Source: JAGOUN01 sp040389005 (lineage in GTDB: Bacteria > Pseudomonadota > Gammaproteobacteria > JAGOUN01). From it: a DNA stretch of 64,000 nucleotides. Numbering within the stretch: position 1 is the first letter of the stretch; each line of letters begins with the position of its first letter. The stretch lies in contig JAZKAS010000021.1 in NCBI GenBank assembly GCA_040389005.1, positions 6,025 through 70,024 on the forward strand, written 5' to 3'. Of the stretch, positions 1 to 9,700 are shown in pieces. The notes beneath the pieces are model-generated. The model was not told the origin of the DNA. It worked only from the letters and a program-made list of their open reading frames with translations, and searched no databases. Position numbers and translations under genes: made by a program.

Positions 1-1062
1 AAAACTAATGAGTTTTTCAAGCCGTTGCTTGTAAATATACTCTCCAATCGCTTTGCCGTGATTTTCAGATAGAAAATGATTCGGCAAAGCGATTTTATCA
101 ATATGATTAAACGCAGATAACAAACCATCTAAATATTCAATGTTAGACTGATCGGTCTTGCCTATTTTTAAAAATAGCTTGAAACGGTCTTCTCGTCTAA
201 ACGCATCAAGCGAAGTTAATAAATTCAAAATCTCATTAGCACCATTCACAGGTTTAAATTGCATAACAAGTTTAACCATTTCAAAGATTGGCTTTGGCGC
301 ACGATAACGCGCACATAAATATTCAGCAGCCTCAAGTGAATTTGTTGATTGCATCATTAAAACAATACGCTCAAAAGCATCGGAAGTTAATTCGCTTATT
401 TTTTTCAAGCAAGTAATTACTTCTATTTTTTTATCATCAAATATTGGAAACAATATTGGCAGAGCACCGCAATCGCTAAGCACTTCAATAAAACGCCACG
501 GCGCCACTTCTGACATCGCTTTCTCAAATTCCTTCCAAACGCGTTCTGCGACTAACGCATTCACCTCACCGTCTTGCACCATTTTCTTCATCAATTCATT
601 GGTTTGCTCAGCAACGGTAAAATCAGAAAAGCGTGCAGCAAAACGCGCAACACGCAAAATACGAACGGGATCTTCAACAAAAGCGGGTGAAACATGGCGT
701 AAAATTTTATTTTTTAGATCTTCAACACCATGATACGGATCAATGATTTTACCTAACTCATTTTGTGCGATAGCATTGATAGTCAAATCACGTCGCAATA
801 AATCTTCTTCAAGCGTTACCGATGCGGTCACATCAAATTCAAATCCATGATACCCCTTGGCAACTTTTCTTTCTTTGCGAGCAAGCGCATATTCTTCTTT
901 TGTTTTTGGATGTAAAAAAACAGGAAAATCTTTGCCGACCTGTTGATAACCAGCCGCAAGCATTTCTTTTTGCGTTGCGCCGACGACCACCCAATCTTTT
1001 TCTTTAATGGGTATATTTAAAAAATGATCGCGAACTGCGCCACCGACTAAATAAATTTCCAT
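1..1062 (-). CDS. cca: CCA tRNA nucleotidyltransferase (3' end cut by window edge)
   Basis: Adds or repairs the 3'-terminal CCA of tRNAs. My translation of the minus strand from ATG at 1062 starts MEIYLVGGAVRDHFL, with the GGAVRD nucleotidyltransferase signature, then EKDWVVVG in place of the usual DxD region, RRDLTINA, and the DPVRILRVARFAARF helix. About 354 codons are visible before the window ends. The last residues (GKAIGEYIYKQRLEKL) align in my memory with the very end of E. coli Cca, so little is missing. The C-terminal HD phosphohydrolase motif (HDLGKG in E. coli) is absent and that region is shorter, so this appears to be a non-HD bacterial form. The thiN stop lies 8 bases upstream of this start, so glmS-thiN-cca may be one operon. 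Confidence 0.9.
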   Translation of the reverse strand, partial: MEIYLVGGAVRDHFLNIPIKEKDWVVVGATQKEMLAAGYQQVGKDFPVFLHPKTKEEYALARKERKVAKGYHGFEFDVTASVTLEEDLLRRDLTINAIAQNELGKIIDPYHGVEDLKNKILRHVSPAFVEDPVRILRVARFAARFSDFTVAEQTNELMKKMVQDGEVNALVAERVWKEFEKAMSEVAPWRFIEVLSDCGALPILFPIFDDKKIEVITCLKKISELTSDAFERIVLMMQSTNSLEAAEYLCARYRAPKPIFEMVKLVMQFKPVNGANEILNLLTSLDAFRREDRFKLFLKIGKTDQSNIEYLDGLLSAFNHIDKIALPNHFLSENHGKAIGEYIYKQRLEKLISF

Positions 1063-1069
1063 TGATTCC

Positions 1070-1705
1070 TTATATAAAGCATTGCTTAACTAATAATGGA
1101 TGCACAATGAGTGCATTTCCTTGAATTTCAAGGATCGCCCCTTCATCGCCAAGCAATCTATTCGACGAACTCGATTGTGTCAGCGTTAAAGAAAAAGGCG
1201 TATCACCACCATATTCCAATCCTTGATTTTTCACGATCATCACCGCTTCCGGCATCCCGAATAATCCACAATAATCATGATGTTGGCCACGAATATGCAC
1301 GGTTTCATTACAAGCGTATGTCATTGTTTGAAAATCATTATGCAAATAAATGGGGCAGTTGAGCGAATATTCGCTTTTTAAACTGCGAATATTGGCTTGA
1401 TCGTGATCAAGCCTACCGCCTAACGCACAAACAACATGAATCGAAGTTGCGTTTTGTTTTGCAAATTTTAATGCTTTTTGAAAATCTGTGAAATTTTGAT
1501 CAGGAAGGATTATTTTTTCAACGGCTGCAAAACAAGTTTCTTCTTGAAACGAATCAAAGTCACCCAAAATAATATCCGGCATGATTCCTAATCGCGCTAA
1601 TTTATTCGCAGCACCATCGAGTGCGATAATACATGCACCTTGAGCAGCTTTAACAATAAGCGCTTTTGTAAGAAATGGGCCATTAGCAACAATCAAATAT
1701 TTCAT
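1070..1705 (-). CDS. thiN: Thiamine diphosphokinase
   Basis: Transfers pyrophosphate from ATP to thiamine to make thiamine diphosphate. The 211-residue protein opens with a Rossmann-like MKYLIVANGPF strand, then ALDGAANKL and the diagnostic GDFDS motif near residue 48, followed by the NFTDFQKAL substrate region and GALGGRLDH-like ALGGRLDHD. It ends with the small beta domain typical of the family. The ATG overlaps the glmS stop (TAATG), which indicates translational coupling, and cca follows closely. The family assignment is firm from motifs and length; the symbol follows the ThiN/TPK1-type family name. Confidence 0.88.
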   Translation of the reverse strand: MKYLIVANGPFLTKALIVKAAQGACIIALDGAANKLARLGIMPDIILGDFDSFQEETCFAAVEKIILPDQNFTDFQKALKFAKQNATSIHVVCALGGRLDHDQANIRSLKSEYSLNCPIYLHNDFQTMTYACNETVHIRGQHHDYCGLFGMPEAVMIVKNQGLEYGGDTPFSLTLTQSSSSNRLLGDEGAILEIQGNALIVHPLLVKQCFI

Positions 1706-3531
1706 TATTCAACTGTCACCGACTTAGCTAAATTTCGCGGTTGATCCACATCCGTGCCACGCGCAACTGCAACGTGATACGATAACAATTGCAACGGAAT
1801 AGAATACATAATCGGCGTCAACACGCTTTCAATATAAGGTACATGTAACACAGTAACGCCTGGCTCTTCTTGAATGCCTGAATTTTTATCCGTAAATACA
1901 ATGACAATGCCGCCACGACTACGCACTTCTTCAATATTCGATTTGAGTTTTTCTAGCCATTGATCATTGGGGGCGACAACAATCACCGGCATATTTTTAT
2001 CAATTAATGCAATCGGTCCATGTTTGAGTTCACCCGCCGCATAACCTTCTGCATGAATATAGGATATTTCTTTGAGTTTTAAAGCGCCCTCTAATGCAAC
2101 GGGAAAACTCGTGCCGCGCCCTAAAAACAATGCGCTGGTTTTATCGTTAAAAAAATCAGCCAAATCTTTTATTTTTTTATCTAACATTAACGCTTCTTGA
2201 ATTAAGTGCGGTAATTTTTCTAATTCTGTGACCACAGTATGTTCCACTAATGCGTGCGAATCATGTAATTTGGCTAATGTTAGCGTAAATAATAATAAAG
2301 CCACTAACTGCGTAGTAAATGCTTTCGTCGATGCCACACCAATTTCACGTCCTGCACGTGTCATAAAGACAATATCGGATTCACGAACGAGTGAACTTTC
2401 TGGCGCATTACAAATAGCAAGTGACGCTAAATATCCCATGGTTTTTGATTGACGCAGCGCCGCCAATGTATCTGCCGTTTCACCCGATTGAGAAATACAT
2501 ACTAATAATGAATTTTCTGGAACCACATGTTTGCGATAACGAAACTCGCTGGCAATTTCAACGTTACAGGCAACATGTGCAATTTCTTCTAACCAATAAC
2601 GAGCGACTAAACCCGCGTGATAACTCGTACCACAGGCAATGATTTGCACGTGTTTTATAGTTTTAAAAATAACTTTTGCTTTTTCACCAAAAATTCCATC
2701 GAGTAATCGCTCATGTAAAATACGGCCTTCTAATGTCGCATTCACCGCCTCTGCTTGCTCAAAAATTTCTTTTTGCATGAAATGTGCAAACTCGCCTTTG
2801 TTCGCTGCATCGTCTTTTATATCCAGCGTTTTAATATCACGCGTTACCGAAAAACCCTGTGCATCATAAATATCCACATGATTGTTATAAACATCAACGA
2901 TATCGCCTTCTTTTAAATAAATAAAATTGCGTGTCACAGGCAAAAGTGCCAATGGATCCGAGGCAACAAAATTTTCATTCTCGCCCAATCCAATAACCAA
3001 AGGACTTCCGCTGCGTACCGCAACTAATCGATCTGGAAAATCAGCATGCAAAATTGCCAGACCATACGCGCCGTGCAAACGTGCCACCGCATTTTGCACG
3101 GCTACAAGAAGGTCAGATGTTTGTTTAAAATAAAAATGTACTAAATGTGCAATCACTTCAGTATCGGTTTGCGAGGTAAATTCATATCCGGCTTTTCTTA
3201 ACTCTTCACGCAGCTCGGCATAATTTTCAATAATACCGTTATGCACTAATGCAATATTATGCGAAATATGCGGATGTGCATTTTGCTCACTCGGAACTCC
3301 ATGTGTCGCCCAACGGGTATGTGCAATCCCTAAATGGCCATTCAGAGGTGATTGTTGTAAAGCATCCGCAAGCCCTTGAACTTTGCCCATCACGCGGCAT
3401 CGCTGTAATTTTTCATCACTTAAAATCGCCACCCCCGCAGAATCATAGCCCCGATATTCTAATCGACGTAATCCTTCGACTAAAATTGGGGTGACATTAC
3501 GACTTGACGTTGCTCCGACGATTCCGCACAT
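1705..3531 (-). CDS. glmS: Glutamine--fructose-6-phosphate aminotransferase (isomerizing)
   Basis: First committed step of UDP-GlcNAc synthesis: converts fructose-6-phosphate and glutamine to glucosamine-6-phosphate. The 608-residue protein has the MCGIVGA start in which Cys2 is the N-terminal nucleophile of the glutaminase domain, HTRWATHG, two SIS sugar-isomerase domains (CGTSYHAG, SQSGETADT, GRGTSFPVALEGALKLKEI), and the conserved C-terminus DVDQPRNLAKSVTVE. The length matches E. coli GlmS (609). It works with GlmU, encoded 1.5 kb away. The stop codon overlaps thiN. I saw no ribozyme; the upstream 240 bases are AT-rich and shared with the divergent DUF2975 gene. Confidence 0.97.
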   Translation of the reverse strand: MCGIVGATSSRNVTPILVEGLRRLEYRGYDSAGVAILSDEKLQRCRVMGKVQGLADALQQSPLNGHLGIAHTRWATHGVPSEQNAHPHISHNIALVHNGIIENYAELREELRKAGYEFTSQTDTEVIAHLVHFYFKQTSDLLVAVQNAVARLHGAYGLAILHADFPDRLVAVRSGSPLVIGLGENENFVASDPLALLPVTRNFIYLKEGDIVDVYNNHVDIYDAQGFSVTRDIKTLDIKDDAANKGEFAHFMQKEIFEQAEAVNATLEGRILHERLLDGIFGEKAKVIFKTIKHVQIIACGTSYHAGLVARYWLEEIAHVACNVEIASEFRYRKHVVPENSLLVCISQSGETADTLAALRQSKTMGYLASLAICNAPESSLVRESDIVFMTRAGREIGVASTKAFTTQLVALLLFTLTLAKLHDSHALVEHTVVTELEKLPHLIQEALMLDKKIKDLADFFNDKTSALFLGRGTSFPVALEGALKLKEISYIHAEGYAAGELKHGPIALIDKNMPVIVVAPNDQWLEKLKSNIEEVRSRGGIVIVFTDKNSGIQEEPGVTVLHVPYIESVLTPIMYSIPLQLLSYHVAVARGTDVDQPRNLAKSVTVE

Positions 3532-3699
3532 CTTATTTTCCTTTACTTCTATTTTTAACCCTTTGAAATTAAACTAATTGTAGCCTATCCCATCATTTAG
3601 TTGCACTAATTGATGGCGAGCTAATCAATGGAAAAAAATTTCTTAAGTGTCTTTGAGAGAAGAAAATCACTAGAAAAATATAAAATCATTATATTTTTG

Positions 3700-3727
3700 T
3701 TGATTTACAATAAATAAGTAGTATAAT
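3700..3727 (+). promoter_or_regulatory. Candidate sigma70 promoter for the DUF2975/HTH pair
   Basis: TTGATT (3700-3705) and TATAAT (3722-3727) are separated by 16 bases, about 45 bases upstream of the ATG at 3773. The -10 is a perfect consensus and the -35 matches 4 of 6. The site lies in the 241-base gap between glmS (minus) and the DUF2975 gene (plus). Inference from sequence only. Confidence 0.5.
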
Positions 3728-3772
3728 TCAATTGTTTATTAATGAATCGTCTAAAACATAACGAGGTGATCT

Positions 3773-4369
3773 ATGAACTGCACGACACAATATGACCAAA
3801 AACTTATTTCTCGCAGCAAAACAATGCTAATTTTCTTTCGAGCGCTATTTTTGTTATTTGCTGCCATAGCGATTATTCCATGGTTATTTCCAACAAGTAA
3901 TCTGGGTTACATTTTATTAACAATGACACCAAAAGCCTCTACTCTGAGTTTTTATAATAACAATCACCTTATGGATTTTCTTTCTTCCCTAACAATGGCT
4001 ACTAGAGCCATGGGTCTAGTGGGTTCGATTTTAAGCTTATTCCCCATGCTAGCAGGATCGCTCATCATGATACGTTTAACAAAAAATTATATTCATAAAG
4101 AAATTTTTAGCTTAGATAATGCAAGGGCTTATACTCAGCTTGGTGTAGTTTTTTTATTGAGCGCATTATTATTAGCACCTATTACTGATGCGCTTATGTC
4201 ATTAATCGCTACGCTGCATTACCCTGCTGGTCATAATCTACGTGTGATTAGTGTCAGTTTTGGATCACTGAATATGACTGAAATATTCCTTTCTATCATA
4301 TTCATCATTCTTGGTCATGTGATGAAATTAGGTCATAAGATATCTGAAGAACAAGAATTAACAGTTTAA
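3773..4369 (+). CDS. DUF2975-like integral membrane protein
   Basis: A 198-residue membrane protein with about four hydrophobic segments: near residues 20-42, 82-102, 122-146 and 165-188. Both the topology and the pairing with a small YozG-like HTH regulator 15 bases downstream match the DUF2975 family, whose function is unknown. An AACGAGGTGATCT Shine-Dalgarno region precedes the ATG. The two genes probably form one transcript ending at the hairpin at 4602. The family call rests on topology plus neighbour; no catalytic motif is visible. Confidence 0.7.
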   Translation: MNCTTQYDQKLISRSKTMLIFFRALFLLFAAIAIIPWLFPTSNLGYILLTMTPKASTLSFYNNNHLMDFLSSLTMATRAMGLVGSILSLFPMLAGSLIMIRLTKNYIHKEIFSLDNARAYTQLGVVFLLSALLLAPITDALMSLIATLHYPAGHNLRVISVSFGSLNMTEIFLSIIFIILGHVMKLGHKISEEQELTV

Positions 4370-4384
4370 CGATAGGAAAAAACG

Positions 4385-4594
4385 ATGAGTATTATTATTG
4401 AACTAGATGTAATGCTGGCGAGGCGAAAAATGAAGTTGCAAGATTTAGCGGAGCACGTCGGCATTACTATTTCTAATTTATCAATATTAAAAAATGGTAA
4501 AGCAAAAGCGGTGCGACTTGAAACGTTAGATGCAATTTGCAAAACGCTGGAATGTCAACCGGGGGATTTATTGCGATTTGAAGAACAAAATTAA
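4385..4594 (+). CDS. Small Cro/C1-type HTH transcriptional regulator (YozG-like)
   Basis: A 69-residue protein made almost entirely of a helix-turn-helix: the DLAEHVGITISNLSILKNGKAKAVRLETLDAICKTLECQPGDLL segment is split here as DLAEHVGITISNLSILKNG and then LETLDAICKTLECQPGDLL. This is the typical Xre/YozG form in which the domain fills the protein. It follows the DUF2975 gene by 15 bases with a TAGGAAAAA ribosome-binding region. In related pairs the regulator is thought to control its partner membrane protein; that is inference here. Confidence 0.85.
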   Translation: MSIIIELDVMLARRKMKLQDLAEHVGITISNLSILKNGKAKAVRLETLDAICKTLECQPGDLLRFEEQN

Positions 4595-4601
4595 TTGCAA
4601 A

Positions 4602-4624
4602 AAGGGCGAGAATGACTCGCCCTT
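4602..4624 (+). terminator. Rho-independent terminator after the DUF2975/HTH pair
   Basis: A perfect 9-bp stem AAGGGCGAG / CTCGCCCTT with an AATGA loop, followed by an A/T-rich tract ATTTTAAATTTT. It starts 7 bases after the HTH gene stop. Confidence 0.85.
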
Positions 4625-4701
4625 ATTTTAAATTTTAAAGATACAAAAAGAACCCCATCTTTTACTAAAATAACCACAAAAAGATCCTATACTTTTATTG
4701 A

Positions 4702-5025
4702 CTTTCTCCCTATTTTGTTGAACCCGCATTATTTTATTGGACACGTGAAGAGAAAAATTCAAATGCAGAAATTGATTTTGTCATACAACACGGCCCGGTC
4801 GTTATGCCAATTGAAGTTAAATCAGGCAGCGAAGGCGGTTTGAAATCTTTGCATTACTTTATGAAGTTGAAACACTTACAACAAGCTGTGCGAATTTATT
4901 CTGGATTACCTCAAAAAACGCAAGTTTGTGTTAAAGATTACGAAGGCCAACAAATTGAATATCAACTACTGTCATTGCCTTATTATTTACTCGGGCAGCT
5001 ATTTCGATTACTAAAAACAGATTAA
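4702..5025 (+). pseudogene. 3' remnant of a DUF4143-type AAA ATPase
   Basis: Reading upstream of the ATG at 4804 in the same frame gives an open frame after a TGA near 4699: PYFVEPALFYWTREEK, then NSNAEIDFVIQ, then MPIEVKSGSEGGLKSLHYF. These are hallmarks of the C-terminal DUF4143 domain (a PD-(D/E)XK-like fold) of ATPases about 400 residues long. Only about 107 residues survive. The P-loop domain and a start are missing, and the terminator at 4602 lies just upstream. The C-terminus looks intact (LFRLLKTD). The ATG at 4804 lies inside the conserved domain and is not a real start. Confidence 0.8.
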
Positions 5026-5044
5026 GTTACCCTACGAGTTATTT

Positions 5045-6403
5045 TTATTCTTTCGCTGCTTTCCAACCTTTAATCGTCTGTTGTTTTGATCGTGCCAACG
5101 TTAATTCATGGGAAGGAGCATTTTGTGTGATCGTCGAACCCGCGCCAATAAATGCACCTTCGCCCACTTCAACCGGCGCAACAAGTTCAGTGCCCGAACC
5201 AATAAATGCACCATCACCAATAAGGGTTTGATGTTTATTAACCCCATCATAATTACAGGTAATAGTTCCGGCGCCAATATTAACATTTTTTCCAACCGTG
5301 GCATCGCCAATATAAGAAAGATGATTGATTTTTGAGTTTTCACCAATGTCACTTTTCTTAATTTCAACAAAATTACCGACGCGGGATTGTGCTTGCATAT
5401 GCGTTCCTGGGCGTAAACGTGCAAACGGTCCAACATGACAACCGGCTTCAACACGTGAATCTTCCAATATTGAATTGGCTTTAATTAGCACGTTCTCGCC
5501 AATCCAACTATTTTTAATAATACAATTCGGTTCGATAATACTCCCTCGACCTAATGTAATTTGCCCTTCAAAAATAACATTGATATCAATCGTCACATCT
5601 TCTTGCGTCAAAACATCGCCGCGAATATCAACTCGCGTTGGGTCTAACATTGTCACACCTTGACGCATTAAATTTTCGGTTTGAATTTCTTGATAATAAC
5701 GTTCTAATGTTGCCAGTTGCACACGATCATTCACGCCCATCACTTCGTAATCACTTTCTGGAAATACAGTGGCAACCGCAACACCTTCTTGTACCGCCAT
5801 AGAAAGCACGTCCGTTAAATAATATTCTTTTTGCGCATTAGCCACAGAAAGTTTCGGCAACCACGACTTAAGATGTCGCGCTGGGAAACTATAAATACCG
5901 CTATTAATTTCTGTGATATTACGCTGAGCTTCTGTCGCATCTTTGTATTCAACAATTTCTATAAAATTACCGCTTTGATCACGCACAATGCGACCTAACT
6001 CTGCCGGGTCTTCAAGATCCGCCGTAATCATACCGATACTTTTTTCAGACGCAGTCTTTATTAATTTTTCTAAAGTTGCTTGCGAAATCAAAGGCACATC
6101 GCCGTATAAAACCAAAACACGATGATCATCCGCAATTTTCGGTGTGGCTTGCATCACCGCATGCCCCGTGCCTAATTGTTCTTTTTGCTCGACCCACGTG
6201 ACATCAAGATGCGCCAGATTTTTTCGTAACAAATCACCTTGATAACCATATATCACAAAAATTTCTTCAGGGTTTAATTGTTGCGCGGTATTCACCACGC
6301 GCTCTAACATACTTTTACCCGCGATTGCGTGAAGCACCTTAGGTTGTTTTGACCGCATGCGGGTGCCTTGACCGGCGGCGAGGATGATGACGCTTAGTTT
6401 CAT
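5045..6403 (-). CDS. glmU: Bifunctional UDP-N-acetylglucosamine pyrophosphorylase / glucosamine-1-phosphate N-acetyltransferase
   Basis: Makes UDP-GlcNAc from glucosamine-1-phosphate in two steps. The N-terminal uridyltransferase domain has the LAAGQGTRMRS nucleotide loop near residue 8, then GTGHAVMQA and YGDVPLI. The C-terminal left-handed beta-helix acetyltransferase domain shows hexapeptide repeats (IGENVLIKANS, VGNFVEIKKSDIGENSKINHLSYIGDA, GAGTITCNYDG). At 452 residues it is close to E. coli GlmU (456). It is monocistronic here, rather than in the atp operon context found in E. coli. Confidence 0.97.
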   Translation of the reverse strand: MKLSVIILAAGQGTRMRSKQPKVLHAIAGKSMLERVVNTAQQLNPEEIFVIYGYQGDLLRKNLAHLDVTWVEQKEQLGTGHAVMQATPKIADDHRVLVLYGDVPLISQATLEKLIKTASEKSIGMITADLEDPAELGRIVRDQSGNFIEIVEYKDATEAQRNITEINSGIYSFPARHLKSWLPKLSVANAQKEYYLTDVLSMAVQEGVAVATVFPESDYEVMGVNDRVQLATLERYYQEIQTENLMRQGVTMLDPTRVDIRGDVLTQEDVTIDINVIFEGQITLGRGSIIEPNCIIKNSWIGENVLIKANSILEDSRVEAGCHVGPFARLRPGTHMQAQSRVGNFVEIKKSDIGENSKINHLSYIGDATVGKNVNIGAGTITCNYDGVNKHQTLIGDGAFIGSGTELVAPVEVGEGAFIGAGSTITQNAPSHELTLARSKQQTIKGWKAAKE

Positions 6404-6769
6404 TGACTTAATTCCAAAACCAACTGTAATTCAATATCTTATAGCAATTTCTTTTGAAATGGGATTGTTAATTTAAATACAACCGCTACACTGGAAACGG
6501 AGCGATAAAAACGCATTACAAACATTGTGTCTACACGTAAATACAATTCACATAAAATCGTTAATTTAGGTAAAAAATGAACAAAATTTAACCTGCTATA
6601 ATTATAGCAGCTCTGGCGATTTTTATGATTATGTCGTAAAAAAATACTGTTTATGCTAAAATATAGCCCAACTTTTTCTTGAAAAAATAACTGACAAAAG
6701 AGCTGAATACATAAGCGCAATTGCTATTGTTGTGACAGAGAGCTATTAAAATTTTAGAGGTATAAAAAA
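6404..6769. other. 366-base divergent intergenic region
   Basis: Lies between the starts of glmU (minus) and the J-domain gene (plus). It is very AT-rich and carries an 18-bp perfect palindrome at 6593-6610. A minus-strand ORF at 6439-6720 lacks recognisable domains and composition and is not supported. The J-domain gene is preceded by TTTTAGAGGTATAAAAAA, giving a good AGAGG ribosome-binding site. Confidence 0.6.
6593..6610. promoter_or_regulatory. 18-bp perfect palindrome containing a TATAAT
   Basis: CTGCTATAA / TTATAGCAG is a perfect inverted repeat with no spacer, and a TATAAT hexamer lies inside it. It is 160 bases upstream of the J-domain gene and about 190 bases from the glmU start. 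The geometry suits a dimeric repressor binding over a -10 element; no cognate regulator is evident. Confidence 0.45.
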
Positions 6770-9700
6770 ATGTCTTACTATAGATTTTTAGGACTTAACG
6801 CCGATGGTTACAAAATAGACGCAAATGAAAAAAAGACGCCCTATACCCTCCAGGAAATAACCCGCGCTTATAAAAAATTTGCACTCCGCTATCATCCCGA
6901 TAGAAATGTCAATGCATCTGACGAACAGAAAGAATGCAAACAAAAGTTATTTGAAAATCTACAAAAGATCTATGCTGTACTGAGCGATAGTGTACAGCGC
7001 GCTCAATATGATACAACGATCCTACCCAATGAACTTGCAAAAACCGATAATTTTCCCAGTGTTAATCACAAGACTTCTAAGATAGACGAAAATCTTTTTG
7101 TGACTCTAAAAAAAGATAATGAGGAAGAGACAACGCTTGAATTTAACTTAACCTCACTGATACTGCATGGTCACTATAGCCAGAACGGACTTTTAGCTTT
7201 GGCAGAGCGTAATATCAATGTCTCAACGTGGATGCTCGGTTACATTCTCAATTTTAAACAAATGACCATTTCTGGACATTTTGAGTTGTTATTTATTGTT
7301 GAAGAACAAAATCAAAACTCTTCTTTTGAAATTAATTCATCTGCATTAACTCAGAAAAATATACTTACGCAAGCATTACACAGAAATAGTGATTTATATC
7401 CAGTTTATATTCAAGAGTTTTGCAAAGCATGCTGGAAAAGCAAAATACGGGCAAATTTATTTTTAGAAAAACATCCTGAAATATTAAAAAACTTAGAATT
7501 TAGTGTTTTAAAAAAACTGCTTCAAGATTTGCCCGTTGTCATGAAATTCATGCAACAGTTATATTTTAGAAAAGAAAATTTATCACTGGAAGATGCTGAA
7601 GAAGCACCGAGAGAATCTTTCGACGATCTATCATCAATAACTAACGATGACGAAGCGAATAAAAAACTGCAACATCACAAAGAACAGTTTCGAATTCTAT
7701 TGGAAAAATACTGGCAAGAATATCAACAAAGCTTCACAATAGCACGCGAAAAACATGCACAACGCTTTGTTGAAGAACAGCTTAAGATATTTTCTGCCCA
7801 AGGCCAAGCTGAAATAAACACAGCTGCAATTACTGAATCGCTACAAAAAAGTAGTCAGGAATTTCCTGGGATATGGCAAGAATTTCCCCGCATCGCTATT
7901 AATAATGAAATAATTGAAGTTTTGGATTTAGAAATATTGATCATCGGTTTCGAATTCTTAATCATAAAAATTAATCGCAATGCGCTTCTCGCATTTTTTG
8001 AAAGTTTCATGGAGCAACGCCCTCAATCTCATTTAAACATTGAATTAAATATCTTTAACAATATTATTGATGCAAAAAAAGATGCTATAAATGAAATAAT
8101 AAATATAATCCTAATTTGTCTAACAGATAACAAGAGCAACTCGCCAGAAACATACTTGAATTTAAATAGTTACCAACTGTTTTTTTCGGATTATGTTCAC
8201 GCAGCGCCTTTTAATAGCGTTATTGAAAAATTCAATTATTTACCCGCCATAAAAGATGAACGATTAATAAATATTTATACTGACATTTTTTTATCTACGC
8301 AAGCGTCATTATCTTTTTTTGAGCACTTCGAACTAATGCAAGTTGATTCAAGCCCGTTTTTTAAAGAAAATAAACGGTTGCTCTTATATTTTCTAGGAAA
8401 CTTACAAGATGACGATTTAGCTTTAATTATCAACGAACACAAGCAAAAATTAAAGCTAGCTTTATGGTTAATGCATTGCAAATTCAGTGTATCTGAGATT
8501 CATGCAGCACTTCCTGAAAGAATTGCTAAAAATAATGCTTTTTCTGCTCTTTTGGCGATTTTTTTTCAATTTTTTGATGCTCTAGAAAAGTTATACGCTT
8601 ATATTGAAAAAGACCCAGATTATCATTCTTCAAAAAATCCTATCACTCATGATATTTTTCTTCCCTTATTCTATCGAGTATACGCCACTTGCCCCCCTGA
8701 TATTGTGTATATAAAAACAAATGATGTATCGGTACAGCTGGCTATTTTGAATGAAAACTATTATCTTAACAAAGTTAATCGCGAACCGGCTATATTAAAT
8801 GCTTGGATGAAAAATATTTGTTGCAATGGTTCCGAAGAACAAATTGAAGAATTTTTAAAAAAAGCAGGATGCGCTTCCATTGTTTTCGATTATCTAGCCG
8901 GCACCCCTACATTGTCAGAAGAACTTCCCTGCCAAATTACTTTCTTTGCTCGCTTAGAGAACAATCAGCGTTGGAATCAAGTTTATATGACTGGCGCTTT
9001 ATTGAAAAAATGGCGAGTTTTTATTCAAGAAAACCTTACGGTTATAAATATCACATATGGTTTAATGAACGGATACTCAAGACTTGTTGAGTCAGAAATT
9101 TATAACCAAAAAATAGTTGCTTATGCGAGTTTATTGAATCAATTAAATACAATAGCTCAACAATCAAAACAGGCATACACGTATGAAACATTAAATAAAT
9201 TATTTGAATCATTGTGTCAATCTGGTTTAGATTTAGAAACTTTTAATCAGATAAAAGAAGTTTTACAAAAACATCATAATATTTTATTTTTTGCACTTTT
9301 TCAGCTTATTGCAAAGCACAAAGAAAAATTTGGAATAATGAATTCGTTGAATATACCTATTGATTTTTCATTCAATCAAATACCTGAGTTTGCTATGCTA
9401 TCTTCTTTTATTGCGGAATGTTATATTGCTCAAGACCCTGAGCACATTCCAATCGATTTTTTGAAAACTCTATTAAGAACATATGGAAAAGAATTCACCG
9501 TAGTAGTGGAACGATATTCTCTCAAATCTAGACTTGAGTGTGACACAGAAATTAATCAAACATTTAAACAAGCAGAAAAAAAAGAAATTTCTTGGACACA
9601 AAAAGTTGAAGATATTTCGGAAACAATCCAGTTACTTTCTAATAAGCTATTTGAATTCATTGAAAAATTATCGTTACGTAATGACGAATCATCAATTAGC

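Noticed and set aside
3532..3772. A glmS ribozyme or other riboswitch upstream of glmS
   Set aside because: The region is AT-rich without recognisable ribozyme core; such ribozymes are typical of Firmicutes.
4804..5025. A 73-residue ORF starting at ATG 4804
   Set aside because: The reading frame stays open upstream to about 4702 and the ATG lies inside a conserved DUF4143 motif, so it is part of a remnant rather than a gene.
5101..5454. Minus-strand ORF overlapping glmU in another frame
   Set aside because: Out-of-frame shadow of the glmU hexapeptide repeats, whose periodicity keeps alternative frames open.
6439..6720. Minus-strand 93-codon ORF between glmU and the J-domain gene
   Set aside because: No recognisable motif, composition is that of AT-rich spacer, and it covers a palindromic regulatory site.
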